Shown piece by piece: positions 35,441 to 44,344 of a stretch of DNA of 64,000 nucleotides (positions within the stretch are counted from its first letter, which is position 1; every line of letters starts with the position of its first letter). The notes under the pieces were generated by a model. The model did not search any database, had not been told where the DNA came from, and worked only from the letters and a program-made list of their open reading frames with translations. The DNA is from UBA11574 sp964591175. GTDB taxonomy: Bacteria > Desulfobacterota > Desulfobacteria > Desulfobacterales > UBA11574. Location of the stretch: the NCBI GenBank assembly GCA_964591175.1, contig CAZQAF010000009.1, positions 10,324 through 74,323 on the forward strand, given 5' to 3'. The translations under genes and the position numbers were made by a program.

Positions 35441-36199
35441 ATGAAAGCAGGGATTAAAAAATATCAAGAGGTCACCCCCGTCGCCACGGAAGATACAGAT
35501 TTTAAACGCCGGGAAGATCTTATCCTCAAATACGCGCCTCTTGTAAAGAAAATTGCCGAAAGAATGGCAATGAGACTTCCTCCTCAAATATCCAAGGAGG
35601 AACTCATCGGTCCCGGAATACTCGGATTGTTCGATGCAATTGAAAAGTTCGATTCGACAAAAGGAATTAAATTCAGGACATATGCGAATCTGAGGATAAA
35701 AGGAGCCATTTTAGATGAATTAAGAAAAATGGATTGGATTTCAAGATCCGTTCGGAGAAATATCAATAGAATTGAAGACACGATAAGAACGCTTGAACTC
35801 AAACTCGACAGGGCGCCCAAAGATGACGAGATCGCTGATGAGATGGGGCTTGACATCGAATCCTATTACAAGATGATCAGCAGATCCTGCGGCGTCAATC
35901 TCTTGAGCCTCGATGAATTGATGCTCGACGGCTCAACACCCAAGATTTCCAAACAAGTTTCGGATGTTTCTTCTCCATTTGATGATCTAAAAATAAAGGA
36001 AATCAAAGGTGTTATATCCAAAGCGCTTTCAACACTTTCAAAAAAAGAACAACTGGTAATGTCCCTATATTATTATGAAGAGTTGACATTAAAAGAAATA
36101 GCGAATGTCTTGAGTCTGACGGAGTCGAGAATATCTCAAATCCATTCTAAAGCGATAATAAGACTGAGAGTTAAAATGAGAACTTATTATGAAGGCTGA
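35441..36199 (+). CDS. fliA: Flagellar sigma factor FliA (sigma-28)
   Basis: The protein has 252 residues from the ATG 4 nt after the flhG stop; TTG and GTG starts at 35420 and 35423 would overlap flhG and are less likely. Region 2 (LILKYAPLVKKIAERMAMRL, GPGILGLFDAIEKFDSTKGI, KFRTYANLRIKGAILDELRKMDWISRSVR) and the region 4 helix-turn-helix (LTLKEIANVLSLTESRISQIHSKAI) are intact. It directs late genes such as flagellin. Its anti-sigma factor FlgM is not encoded in this window. Confidence 0.96.
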   Translation: MKAGIKKYQEVTPVATEDTDFKRREDLILKYAPLVKKIAERMAMRLPPQISKEELIGPGILGLFDAIEKFDSTKGIKFRTYANLRIKGAILDELRKMDWISRSVRRNINRIEDTIRTLELKLDRAPKDDEIADEMGLDIESYYKMISRSCGVNLLSLDELMLDGSTPKISKQVSDVSSPFDDLKIKEIKGVISKALSTLSKKEQLVMSLYYYEELTLKEIANVLSLTESRISQIHSKAIIRLRVKMRTYYEG

Positions 36200-36201
36200 A
36201 T

Positions 36202-36789
36202 ATGACTACGGTGCATAAGGAAAAAAATACCGGTCAACTTGCCGATGATGTTAACGAACCGAAAAATGATAAAAACAAGGTGTTTTCAAAAAAGAAAAGA
36301 CAAGGCAGAACATCGTGGAAATATCGGTGGAAACGGAAACTTTTTCTTCTTTTTATTTGGGGAATTTTTATTTTTGCCGGGTTTTTATCGTATCCTTTGT
36401 TAAAAAATCTGCAAGTTAGTCCGGTGAACCCAACAAAGAGTCGGCAGGTAAGTTCGGTGATGCCCCGAGTGAAGCTTTTTCCAGTCCAAAGTGACCGATC
36501 CGTCAATTTTGACTCTTTTATTATTCCTTTTGAAGAACATGGCAAGTTTACGTATATATCCTTAAGTATTTCTTTTGAATTGCCGAATAAAGATCTAAAG
36601 GATGAAATGTATAAAAAAAATACTCTAATCAGAGGTATTATTTATAGAATATTGAGTGAAAATATAAAGATATTGACCACTGTGTCATCGTTGGAAGAAT
36701 TAAAGGAGCTTATTATCCACAGAGTTAATGGCGTGCTGGCAGCCGGTAAGGTTAGTGAAGTAATTATAACTGATTTTTCGATGGTATGA
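36202..36789 (+). CDS. Second FliL-like membrane protein
   Basis: The protein has 195 residues. A basic cytoplasmic tail (1-45) leads into one membrane helix (about 46-66, KLFLLFIWGIFIFAGFLSYPLL). The periplasmic part (FIIPFEEHGKFTYISLSISFELPN ... RGIIYRILSEN ... KVSEVIITDFSMV) follows the same pattern as FliL (KSFVVNL...YLKVTVEVEV...RDSILLLLSS...VVRRIYFTEFVVQ). It starts 2 nt after fliA. A role around a stator is inferred from the fold pattern only. Confidence 0.75.
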   Translation: MTTVHKEKNTGQLADDVNEPKNDKNKVFSKKKRQGRTSWKYRWKRKLFLLFIWGIFIFAGFLSYPLLKNLQVSPVNPTKSRQVSSVMPRVKLFPVQSDRSVNFDSFIIPFEEHGKFTYISLSISFELPNKDLKDEMYKKNTLIRGIIYRILSENIKILTTVSSLEELKELIIHRVNGVLAAGKVSEVIITDFSMV

Positions 36790-36870
36790 GCATAGAAAAA
36801 TTCGTGTTCAGGGGATGTGAACTTTCGTTCCAACGGGGCGTACTCCTTGAACACGTACCAGGTAATAGTT

Positions 36871-37170
36871 ATGTCAACCACGAGCGATATGAATATTATT
36901 CTCGGGCAAGGGAATGCCATTAAAGAGGTGCATAATGTAAAAAAGCAAAACCTTGAAATGAATCAGCAGTTTGTTGCACAGCAAACGGATGATTTAAAAA
37001 AAGAGGATAAATCAAAAGTACAAGAATTTGAAACAAACAACAGAATTGAGATTAAGAAAGACAAAGAAAGAAAAAAAGATCATAAAAAACGCAAAAAGAA
37101 TAAGGATGCGGAAGAAGAGGAAGATACCTTAAATTTACCGGAAGGTAATGTGATCGATATCAGAGTCTGA
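36871..37170 (+). CDS. Small charged protein of the fliA-flgF block
   Basis: The protein has 99 residues from the ATG at 36871; a longer frame starting at 36817 has no better ribosome-binding site. Family not recognised. After a short hydrophobic N-terminus (SDMNIILGQGNAIKEV), residues 20-85 are Gln/Asn-rich, then a Lys/Glu-rich tract (KKDKERKKDHKKRKKNKDAE), ending PEGNVIDIRV. It is probably partly disordered. It is followed 2 nt later by a DUF2802-like gene. Confidence 0.7.
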   Translation: MSTTSDMNIILGQGNAIKEVHNVKKQNLEMNQQFVAQQTDDLKKEDKSKVQEFETNNRIEIKKDKERKKDHKKRKKNKDAEEEEDTLNLPEGNVIDIRV

Positions 37171-37172
37171 TT

Positions 37173-37667
37173 ATGAATTTATTGGCGTTAAAATACCTGA
37201 TCATTTTACAAATAGCTATTGATTTTGCAATTTTTGTCGTGTTTATTTTATTAATGATACGACTGAAATCTTTTAACAAGAATTCATCATTGAATGAAAA
37301 GTTGGAACGATACGAATCTCTATTGACAGATGCGGCTGACATGTCCGAGAGATTCAATAAGATGTTGCAAGAAAAAAAAGATATTGTAATAAAAGTTAAC
37401 GAACATCTTGACAACAGAATTAAAAGCCTGCATGCGATGTTGAACAGAACAGATGCATTGCTTTTTAATCACAGATCCGGCAATCAAGATGATTCCGGTG
37501 AGAATAGCCTCAGAAACCATAATAAAGAGATCATTAAATTGGCGCGAGAAGGATTTGATTCGGACTATATCGCCGACAGTCTTTTAATCTCCAAAGAAGA
37601 GGTGATGCTGGTATTGGATTTAAAGAAAAAGATTTCAAAGAAAGATCGTAAAGAGGATATTTCTTGA
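37173..37667 (+). CDS. DUF2802-like membrane-anchored coiled-coil protein
   Basis: The protein has 164 residues. An N-terminal membrane helix (about 5-28, LKYLIILQIAIDFAIFVVFILLMI) is followed by a coiled coil (35-90). The C-terminal helical motif EIIKLAREGFDSDYIADSLLISKEEVMLVLDLKK looks like the helix-turn-helix-like end of DUF2802 proteins, which are common in flagellar gene clusters. Function unknown. The stop overlaps the next start (TTGA). Confidence 0.75.
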   Translation: MNLLALKYLIILQIAIDFAIFVVFILLMIRLKSFNKNSSLNEKLERYESLLTDAADMSERFNKMLQEKKDIVIKVNEHLDNRIKSLHAMLNRTDALLFNHRSGNQDDSGENSLRNHNKEIIKLAREGFDSDYIADSLLISKEEVMLVLDLKKKISKKDRKEDIS

Positions 37668-38746
37668 CGCAGATCAGCCATTCACCGATTCGAGCATCAC
37701 GGCTATCACTTCAATCCATCGACAAGGACACTTCTCGGCCACCTTTTGTCAAAGACGAAATTGTTAGAGGGCTGGTTTTAAAGTCAATTTCATCAAAAAG
37801 CGCCATGCTTATGATTAAGGGTAAGCGGGTAATAGCAAATACCCATGTACCTTTGAGTGAAGGCGGCGTCGTCACCTTAAAAGTTGAAAAAACCTATCCA
37901 AACCCAATCCTTAAACTGATAAAAATGGAAAGTAAAGGTGTTCATACCATCAATACTTCCATGATACTCGATGGGGTAAAGAAGAATCTATGGAAAGCGA
38001 TCATTGAAGATATGGATCAATTCCCCCTTTCAATTAAGGACAAAGAACTATTAAACGAGTTGGTAGTAAATCTATCGAAAAAATTATTTCCAAACCCGAC
38101 TCCGGATACGTTAATGGAATCAATAGATAAATCCGGGCTCGGGTGGGAAAGCAAAATAAGAGAATTGCTTGCCTCAAAAACACAACAACCGGTGGATATC
38201 CAAAAGCTTTTAGCCGGTGATTTAAAAGGGTTGATATCAAAACTTATTATTTCTACAGAGGGAAAAAGTGAACATCTTAACAGATTGTTTTCCATGATAC
38301 AAAATGTTCAGCTCCTCAATCATTTCGGGTTCGAACAGGATGGAAAAATATTTATCCCTTTGCCGTTGCAATTCCCCGACGGATATTTTACCGTCGGTCA
38401 ATTATTGATCCAGTCAGATCAGTATCGCGATGACCGGTCCGAGAAAAAAGAAAAAGAGGCCGCTTTCTTCAGAATAAGTTTTTTACTGGAGTTGTCCAAT
38501 CTCGGACCGCTAAGAGCAGACCTTGCCGTTCAGGGTAGACAGATATCCGGCCGGTTTTTAACGGTTAAAGAAGAAACGAAATATATCCTCGAAAAAAATC
38601 TTCCGGATTTTATTGCCGCGTTCAACAGTAGAGGTTTTTCCATTTTTCACTTGGAATGCCATGTCAAAGAGCCCAAGCAGGTCAACGATACCCTTGTTAA
38701 AGAAATTATTCAAAAAGAATCATGTAGTATCAGCTTGGTTGCTTAA
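37664..38746 (+). CDS. FliK-like protein of the YlqG type
   Basis: The protein has 360 residues from a TTG overlapping the previous stop. The N-terminal beta-rich part (EIVRGLVLKSISSKSAMLMIKGKRVIANTHVPLSEGG) and the C-terminal segment (FFRISFLLELSNLGPLRADLAVQGRQISGRFLTVKEETKYILEKN) resemble the C-terminal switch domain of FliK. It is immediately followed by a free-standing FlhB C-domain, the same order as ylqG-ylqH in Bacillus. It may interact with that protein in export switching. Moderate confidence. Confidence 0.65.
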   Translation: MTQISHSPIRASRLSLQSIDKDTSRPPFVKDEIVRGLVLKSISSKSAMLMIKGKRVIANTHVPLSEGGVVTLKVEKTYPNPILKLIKMESKGVHTINTSMILDGVKKNLWKAIIEDMDQFPLSIKDKELLNELVVNLSKKLFPNPTPDTLMESIDKSGLGWESKIRELLASKTQQPVDIQKLLAGDLKGLISKLIISTEGKSEHLNRLFSMIQNVQLLNHFGFEQDGKIFIPLPLQFPDGYFTVGQLLIQSDQYRDDRSEKKEKEAAFFRISFLLELSNLGPLRADLAVQGRQISGRFLTVKEETKYILEKNLPDFIAAFNSRGFSIFHLECHVKEPKQVNDTLVKEIIQKESCSISLVA

Positions 38747-39031
38747 ATGAAAAAAAAGATGAAAAAAAACAGTGCGGTCGCATTAAAGTACCGGACTGCA
38801 ACGGATCGCGCGCCAAAAGTGACGGCACGTGGCATGGGGAAGATTGCTGAGAAAATCATCGAAATTGCGAAAGAACATCATATTTATATCCACGAGGATC
38901 CTGATCTGGTAGAGATTTTATCTACGCTTGACATCAATGAGGAAATCCCGCCGGATCTTTATGTTGTTGTTGCGGAGCTTCTGGCATTTGTGTATTCCCT
39001 CAATAAGAATTTTTCAAACAAAAAAAGATAA
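38747..39031 (+). CDS. FlhB C-terminal domain-like protein (FlhX/YlqH type)
   Basis: The protein has 94 residues. The sequence (SAVALKYRTATDRAPKVTARGMGKIAEKIIEIAKEHHIYIHEDPDLVEIL ... EIPPDLYVVVAELLAFVYSL) matches the region after the NPTH site of FlhB (here at 30280). The membrane part and the NPTH motif are missing. In other bacteria such proteins can partly replace the FlhB C-domain. It starts right after the YlqG-like gene. Confidence 0.88.
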   Translation: MKKKMKKNSAVALKYRTATDRAPKVTARGMGKIAEKIIEIAKEHHIYIHEDPDLVEILSTLDINEEIPPDLYVVVAELLAFVYSLNKNFSNKKR

Positions 39032-39177
39032 GTAAACTGCAAAAGCATTTCAAAGCGGTAAAATATTCCAATCGGCATTTTTTTCCGCTTTTTCCCCCTT
39101 CATGAAAATATCCTGTCAATAGAATATAATTATAGCAAAAACAATATGTTAAATCTTGATTTGCTTCATATAAAATC

Positions 39178-39194
39178 TTGGCATTAATATTGCT
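39178..39194 (+). promoter_or_regulatory. Sigma-54 promoter of the flgF operon
   Basis: TTGGCATTAATATTGCT has GG (39180-39181) and GC (39192-39193) exactly 10 nt apart. The predicted start is about 39205, 28 nt before flgF. It probably drives flgF-flgG-flgA-flgH-flgI-flgJ and perhaps further. Confidence 0.85.
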
Positions 39195-39232
39195 ATTAAA
39201 AGTGGAAACAAAACACAGTACAGGAGAAAAAA

Positions 39233-39919
39233 ATGATTTCCGGTATCTATAATTTAATGGACGGCTCTTTGACTCAGGATATGAGATTCGAAACCATTGC
39301 AAACAATATCGCAAACAGCAATACCAACGGATTTAAAAAAGATATTATCTCCTTTAATGAGACCCTCGACATGCAAAGCGTTTCTAAAACAGACTTTTCT
39401 CAAGGGCCGGTAAGATACACGGGAAATGAGCTTGACATTGCATTGGGCGCAGAAGGGTTTCTCAAGATCCAGACACCGAAGGGAATACGATATACCAGAG
39501 ACGGCGCATTATCCATCAATGCGGAAGGCTTTTTAGTAACCGGGAATGGAGATCAAGTCTTGGGGGAAAACGGGCCGATATCTGTTGAGGGCGGGACAGT
39601 ATCCATAGCGCAGGATGGTCAAGTTTCCGTGGATAATGCACCGGCGGATAAATTACTGGTCGTCAATTTTGATAAACCCGAACTTTTGAGAAAAGAGGGT
39701 GCATCATATTATTCCTACCAGGGCGACAATAAGGAAATATCGGCAAAAACCGATGCTGTGATTAAACAGCGATATTTAGAAGGCTCCAATGTGAATCCAA
39801 CACAGGAAATGATTGAAATGATTGAAACTTTCAGGGCGTTTGAATCGGTCGAAAAGGCAATTCAATCCATCGACGGATCTACCGGCAAAATAATTAATGA
39901 TTATGGCCAAGTTCCGTAA
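39233..39919 (+). CDS. flgF: Flagellar rod protein FlgF
   Basis: The protein has 228 residues. The N-terminal helix and motif FETIANNIANSNTNGFKKDIISF (about 22-44), a middle beta region (GNELDIALGAEGFLKIQTPKG), and the C-terminal helix NPTQEMIEMIETFRAFESVEKAIQS are those of a rod protein. It sits before flgG as usual. CAGGAG precedes the ATG. Confidence 0.93.
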   Translation: MISGIYNLMDGSLTQDMRFETIANNIANSNTNGFKKDIISFNETLDMQSVSKTDFSQGPVRYTGNELDIALGAEGFLKIQTPKGIRYTRDGALSINAEGFLVTGNGDQVLGENGPISVEGGTVSIAQDGQVSVDNAPADKLLVVNFDKPELLRKEGASYYSYQGDNKEISAKTDAVIKQRYLEGSNVNPTQEMIEMIETFRAFESVEKAIQSIDGSTGKIINDYGQVP

Positions 39920-39933
39920 TAAAGGAGATCATC

Positions 39934-40716
39934 ATGTTAAGAGGATTATGGTCTGCGGCATCAGGTATGGCCGCTCAGAAATTGAACATTGATGTTATTG
40001 CCAATAACCTGGCAAATGTGAACACTGCGGGTTTTAAAAAGAGCCGAACGGATTTCCAGGACCTCATGTATCAGACAGTAAATGAAGCAGGATCTGAGAC
40101 ATCCACCGGAGAGCAGGTGCCTGTCGGCATACAGGTCGGCATGGGTACAATGCCTGTAGACGTTCACAAGGTATTCATTCAGGGGGATTTTCAAGAAACC
40201 AAAAACGAGTTGGATATGGCCATTGAAGGAAAAGGCTTTTTTAAAGTGCTCAGCGGTACGGACGAGCGTTATACCCGGGCCGGTAATTTTAAATTGGATT
40301 CAAATGGAAATATTGTTACCCCTAGTGGAGATAAATTACAGCCAGAAATGACGGTCCCGGCAGATACCGTTTCGATTAAGATCGATTCTGATGGAACCGT
40401 CACGGCCTTCGATCCCCAAGGTTCAGGTTCAGCCCTCGGGACCATAGAAATGTATTCTTTCCCCAACCCCGCGGGTCTTTACAGTTGCGGTCATAATTTA
40501 TACCAGTCCACGGATGCTTCGGGAGATGCTGTTTCCGGCACAGCGGGTTCAGAAGGCATGGGGACCATTACTCAGGGATCTCTTGAAGTGTCCAATGTGG
40601 ATGTTGTCCAGGAAATGGTGGACATGATTATGGCTCAAAGAGCTTATGAGATCAACAGTAAAGCCATCAAAACAGCGGATGACATGATGTCTATCGTAAA
40701 CAATATTTCGAGGTAA
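39934..40716 (+). CDS. flgG: Flagellar distal rod protein FlgG
   Basis: The protein has 260 residues, the family's standard length. The N-terminal LRGLWSAASGMAAQKLNIDV and IANNLANVNTAGFKKSRTDFQDLMYQ, the long GEQVPVGIQVGMGTMPVDVHKVF loop, and the C-terminal NVDVVQEMVDMIMAQRAYEINSKAIKTADDMM are diagnostic. FlgG forms the rod section through the peptidoglycan and outer membrane rings. Confidence 0.97.
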   Translation: MLRGLWSAASGMAAQKLNIDVIANNLANVNTAGFKKSRTDFQDLMYQTVNEAGSETSTGEQVPVGIQVGMGTMPVDVHKVFIQGDFQETKNELDMAIEGKGFFKVLSGTDERYTRAGNFKLDSNGNIVTPSGDKLQPEMTVPADTVSIKIDSDGTVTAFDPQGSGSALGTIEMYSFPNPAGLYSCGHNLYQSTDASGDAVSGTAGSEGMGTITQGSLEVSNVDVVQEMVDMIMAQRAYEINSKAIKTADDMMSIVNNISR

Positions 40717-40723
40717 TTCAAAG

Positions 40724-41479
40724 ATGGCCAAAAACGTAGCTGTCATATTTTGTCTGGTATTCATTCTGGGATATTTTGTGCCCTCATCGGGTGCGATGAC
40801 CGGTAGAAGCGATCGTCAGAACGTCGTCCGTCAGGGCTTTCAACAAATACCCAAAAGCAAATTCAGAGAAATCTTTCAGGCCTATTTCTGCCGTAATTTA
40901 AATATTAAAAAATCAGATGTCATGATATCAAAAATGAACGTGATCGGCAATACCCCTGTTCCTTCCGGAAAAATCAGCTATCGGCTGTTTCAAAGGGGGC
41001 AAAGAAAATTTGAAGGGTATGTGAGCACAATTGCCGTTATTAAGGTCAATGGCATCGTGAGAAATAAGGTCAAAGTATCCGGCTGGGTCGATATATTTAA
41101 ATATGTCGTTTGCGCTTCCCGTGACCTTGAAAGAGGGGAGAAGATAAACGAAGAAGATCTTTATATGGTCAAACGTAATTTATCTCATTTGTCGTCAAAA
41201 ATACTGACCGATAAGAAGGAGATCATTGGGTTGATTGCAAAGCATAACATCAAAGCCGATACTTGCCTAAAGGAATGGATGATTGAGAAAGCGCCTGTTG
41301 TAAACAAAGGGGACATCGTTACCATCATGGCGGAATCCGGCGATTTATTGGTGACTGTTCCCGGGAAAGTTTTGATGAAAGGTTTTTCAGGCGAGCTTGT
41401 AAAGGTTCAGAATTTGATGAGTAAAAAAGAGATTTATGCCAAGGTCGTGAACCATTCAACGGTGGCAGTTGCTTTTTAG
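40724..41479 (+). CDS. flgA: Flagellar P-ring assembly chaperone FlgA
   Basis: The protein has 251 residues. A signal peptide (about 1-25) exports it to the periplasm. The C-terminal SAF-type domain (about 130-250: SRDLERGEKINEEDLYMVKRNLS, IIGLIAKHNIKADTCLKEWMIE, VNKGDIVTIMAESGDLLVTVPGKVLMKG) assists FlgI polymerisation. Located between flgG and flgH. Confidence 0.92.
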   Translation: MAKNVAVIFCLVFILGYFVPSSGAMTGRSDRQNVVRQGFQQIPKSKFREIFQAYFCRNLNIKKSDVMISKMNVIGNTPVPSGKISYRLFQRGQRKFEGYVSTIAVIKVNGIVRNKVKVSGWVDIFKYVVCASRDLERGEKINEEDLYMVKRNLSHLSSKILTDKKEIIGLIAKHNIKADTCLKEWMIEKAPVVNKGDIVTIMAESGDLLVTVPGKVLMKGFSGELVKVQNLMSKKEIYAKVVNHSTVAVAF

Positions 41480-41495
41480 TAAATAGGAGAGAACC

Positions 41496-42212
41496 ATGGT
41501 CCAGAGCAGATACTTTATGTTGTGTATGGCGCTTATACTGATGGCCGGTTGTGCGGGTTTGCCGAAAAATGCTTCCAAAATGACCGGAACAACGATGATG
41601 CGACAACCGAAATTTGAAACATATATGCCGCCGAAACCCGACGAAGGGTCATTGTGGTCGGAAGCGTCGGTCAGCAATCTGTTTAATGATATTAAGGCAA
41701 GAAAAATTGGGGATGTCATTACGGTGAGGATCGTAGAGGATCCGGAGGCCAAACTGGATGCCAATACCAAAACGAGTCGCGCTTCGAGCATCGGTGCGGC
41801 CAGACTCAAGTTTTTGGGCTACATGAAAGCGCTTGCCAACAAGAATCCCAATCTTGCGCAGAATCCTGGAACAGATGATTTGATCTCAGCCTCTTTGGCC
41901 TCGAAATTTGACGGTCAGGGTTCGAGCGACAGAGATGGACATGTCAAGGCATATATTTCAGCCGTCGTCGAAAAAGTCCTCTATAACGGCAACCTGTATA
42001 TTCGCGGGAATAGGAAAATCAGGGTCAATAATGAAACACAATATATAACATTATCAGGAATTGTGAGACCCGAAGATATCAGCTCTTCCAATGAAGTCTC
42101 TTCTACGTATGTTGCTGATGCAAATATCTCATATTCCGGAATCGGTCCCTTGGCGGACAAACAACAACCTGGATGGCTGGGGAGGATATTGGATCATGTA
42201 TGGCCGTTTTAA
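41496..42212 (+). CDS. flgH: Flagellar L-ring lipoprotein FlgH
   Basis: The protein has 238 residues. The lipobox LMAGC (Cys near 19) marks a lipoprotein of the outer membrane. The conserved SLWSEASVSNLFNDIKARKIGDVITVRIVEDPEA and the C-terminal RGNRKIRVNNETQYITLSGIVRPEDI are those of the L ring. TAGGAGAG precedes the ATG. It overlaps flgI by 17 nt. Confidence 0.96.
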   Translation: MVQSRYFMLCMALILMAGCAGLPKNASKMTGTTMMRQPKFETYMPPKPDEGSLWSEASVSNLFNDIKARKIGDVITVRIVEDPEAKLDANTKTSRASSIGAARLKFLGYMKALANKNPNLAQNPGTDDLISASLASKFDGQGSSDRDGHVKAYISAVVEKVLYNGNLYIRGNRKIRVNNETQYITLSGIVRPEDISSSNEVSSTYVADANISYSGIGPLADKQQPGWLGRILDHVWPF

Positions 42213-43362
42213 GAATCTATTGATCATTGCGTTGGTTTTTGTTTTTATCGGGCCCCTGACAGGATATTCGGCCAGGCTGAAAGATATATCCACCATCAAG
42301 GGGATTCGACAAAATCAGCTTTTAGGATATGGCCTGGTTGTCGGCCTCAACGGCAGCGGGGATAAAAGCAGCACGGGTTTTACCATTCAGGCCCTGGCGA
42401 ACCTGCTGGAACATATCGGTGTTCACGTCAATCCGAATGATGTGAAGGTCAAAAATGTCGCGGCGGTCATGGTCAGCGCAAAACTGCCGCCTTTTGCCAG
42501 AATCGGCAAAAAAATCGATGTGACGCTGTCATCCATCGGTGATGCGAAAAGTCTCCAGGGGGGTACGCTGTTATTGACACCGTTAAAAGGGGTTGACGGC
42601 AAGGTGTATGCACTTGCACAAGGTCCTATTTCCATCGGCGGTTACAGTGCCGGAGGTGCCGCAGGAGGAGGGGTCACGAAAAACCATCCTACCGTGGGAA
42701 GAATCAGCGGCGGCGCGAGTATCGAAAAAGAGTTGCCATTATCCATAATCAGCAAAAAGGAATTCACCATTATTTTGGATAATCCGGATTTTAATACCGC
42801 TGCCCGAGCCGCTAATGCAATCAATTCGAAAATTGGGCAGAACCTGGCGACGCCTATAGACTCCGGTACAGTGAAATTTAATGTCCCCGAAAGATATGAC
42901 GGCAGTGTCGTTAATTTGATTGCCCGGATTGAAGACGTCGTAATAGAGCCGGATAGCGTAGCCAAAGTTATCGTCAATGAAAGAACCGGGACCGTCGTGG
43001 TCGGAGAAAACGTCAGGATCCAAAAAGTTGCCGTTGCTCACGGGAATTTGAGCATTCATATAAAAGAGAACAAAGAAGTGTCACAACCGCTTCCGTTTTC
43101 ACCTTCCGGCGGAGGCGTTCTCCCGCAGCAAATGAAAGGGGGCACCATCGTCGCTCCGGGTGGAAGCACGGTGGTGACTCCCCAGAGCGACGTGTCTGTT
43201 GCTGAAGAAAACAGCCGTCTGCTTTTAATTCCAAAGGGCAGAACCATCGGCGAATTGGTGAATGCATTAAACGCCATCGGTGTCACGCCGAGGGATCTCA
43301 TAACGATATTACAGGCCATCAACGCAGCGGGTGCGCTCGAGGGTGAGCTTGAAATTATATAA
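42196..43362 (+). CDS. flgI: Flagellar P-ring protein FlgI
   Basis: The protein has 388 residues from the ATG at 42196, which lies inside flgH after a GGGGAGG site; the longer frame from 42091 would add 35 residues with no signal sequence. The signal peptide (1-24) is followed by ARLKDISTIKGIRQNQLLGYGLVVGLNGSGD and RTGTVVVGENVRI. FlgI forms the periplasmic P ring around the rod. Confidence 0.96.
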   Translation: MYGRFKNLLIIALVFVFIGPLTGYSARLKDISTIKGIRQNQLLGYGLVVGLNGSGDKSSTGFTIQALANLLEHIGVHVNPNDVKVKNVAAVMVSAKLPPFARIGKKIDVTLSSIGDAKSLQGGTLLLTPLKGVDGKVYALAQGPISIGGYSAGGAAGGGVTKNHPTVGRISGGASIEKELPLSIISKKEFTIILDNPDFNTAARAANAINSKIGQNLATPIDSGTVKFNVPERYDGSVVNLIARIEDVVIEPDSVAKVIVNERTGTVVVGENVRIQKVAVAHGNLSIHIKENKEVSQPLPFSPSGGGVLPQQMKGGTIVAPGGSTVVTPQSDVSVAEENSRLLLIPKGRTIGELVNALNAIGVTPRDLITILQAINAAGALEGELEII

Positions 43363-43378
43363 AGGAGAATTGTAAAAA

Positions 43379-43651
43379 GTGATACAAACGGTAACAACCG
43401 CACCGACGGTAACCCATGAACAAACTAACGGTTCTCAGGAAAAACTCAAAAAAGCCTGTTCCGATTTTGAATCCATTTTTATCAATTACATGCTGAAATC
43501 GATGAGAACGGCTTTTTCAGAGGACGGTATTTTGGAAAACAATAATGAAAGCCAGATTGTTCAATCGATGTTTGATGAAAATCTTTCCGCTTCAATGGCA
43601 AAAGGCACCGGAATGGGACTTGGCAAGATGCTTTTTAAAAGTTTTTCGTAA
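43379..43651 (+). CDS. flgJ: Rod-binding protein, FlgJ N-terminal domain only
   Basis: The protein has 90 residues from a GTG preceded by AAGGAG. It has the Rod-binding signature KKACSDFESIFINYMLKSMRTAFSEDGIL ... SQIVQSMFDENLSASMAKGTGMGLGKML. FlgJ of enteric bacteria is about 310 residues with a muramidase domain; here that domain is missing. A lytic transglycosylase at 48279 may supply that activity. Confidence 0.92.
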   Translation: MIQTVTTAPTVTHEQTNGSQEKLKKACSDFESIFINYMLKSMRTAFSEDGILENNNESQIVQSMFDENLSASMAKGTGMGLGKMLFKSFS

Positions 43652-43690
43652 AAGGTTGAAAAAGCGATCTTTTTTCGAGAGTGTTTCGTA

Positions 43691-43774
43691 TTTAGTGTTC
43701 AGTATCTGAAAGTCCAACAATTCGGTATTACAGCATATGTTTTAAGTTAAATACTAAACGCTAAACACTAAAAA
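43691..43774. repeat. Inverted TTCAG-type repeat between flgJ and the FlgN-like gene
   Basis: TTTAGTGTTCAGTAT (43691-43705) faces ATACTAAACGCTAAACACTA (about 43751-43770), an imperfect inverted pair. The wording resembles the TTCAG repeats near 23490 and 62423. No flgM-sized ORF fits in the 205-bp gap. Confidence 0.45.
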
Positions 43775-43856
43775 TTTGATGAACTCTATGTTTTACGAAT
43801 TCATCAACTTTAGAAAATAAACCATACAGCCGATGGTAAAAGAGGGGAGCTTTTTT

Positions 43857-44342
43857 ATGGACACGCTTGTCATGGATATGATTGAAAAGTTTTTTTACAA
43901 AAAAATCATGCTTTACAATGACCTTCTGCATTGTTTCGAAGCGGAAAGAAAAGCCTTAATCAATATAGAAATCAATGAATTATGGGAGTTGTCCAAAGAA
44001 AAAGATGAACTTTGTGAAAAGATAAAATCTATCCGAATGGCGATTATGGAGGCTGTCCAACCGTCAGATGATCAAAAATCGTTTCATCTGAATCGGATCA
44101 TGGACGCCATTCCCAAAAAACAAAAGGATAAATTTGAAAAATTATATTTAAGGATTTTAAAAATAAAAGGCGAGATTGAGATCTTAAGGAAACAAAACAT
44201 CCTATATATCGACGATTCTCTTAAATTCATGGATGAGATGATATCCATTTTAACCGGAGAAACCGAATCCGATTCTGTCTACAATGATAGATGCCATTTT
44301 AAATCATCAGGCCCTCATCTATTCTTAAACAGGGAGGTGTGA
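43857..44342 (+). CDS. flgN: FlgN-like export chaperone
   Basis: The protein has 161 residues from the ATG at 43857, which has GAGGGGAG at 7 nt; an ATG at 43833 would place this site inside the gene. It is all-helical (FFYKKIMLYNDLLHCFEAERKALINIEINELWELSKEKDELCEKI), typical of the FlgN family. It directly precedes flgK, its expected client. FlgN proteins are poorly conserved, so the call is by fold and position. Confidence 0.78.
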   Translation: MDTLVMDMIEKFFYKKIMLYNDLLHCFEAERKALINIEINELWELSKEKDELCEKIKSIRMAIMEAVQPSDDQKSFHLNRIMDAIPKKQKDKFEKLYLRILKIKGEIEILRKQNILYIDDSLKFMDEMISILTGETESDSVYNDRCHFKSSGPHLFLNREV

Positions 44343-44344
44343 GC

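Noticed and set aside
43652..43856. Possible flgM between flgJ and the FlgN-like gene
   Set aside because: The gap is too short for a complete FlgM and contains an inverted repeat instead.
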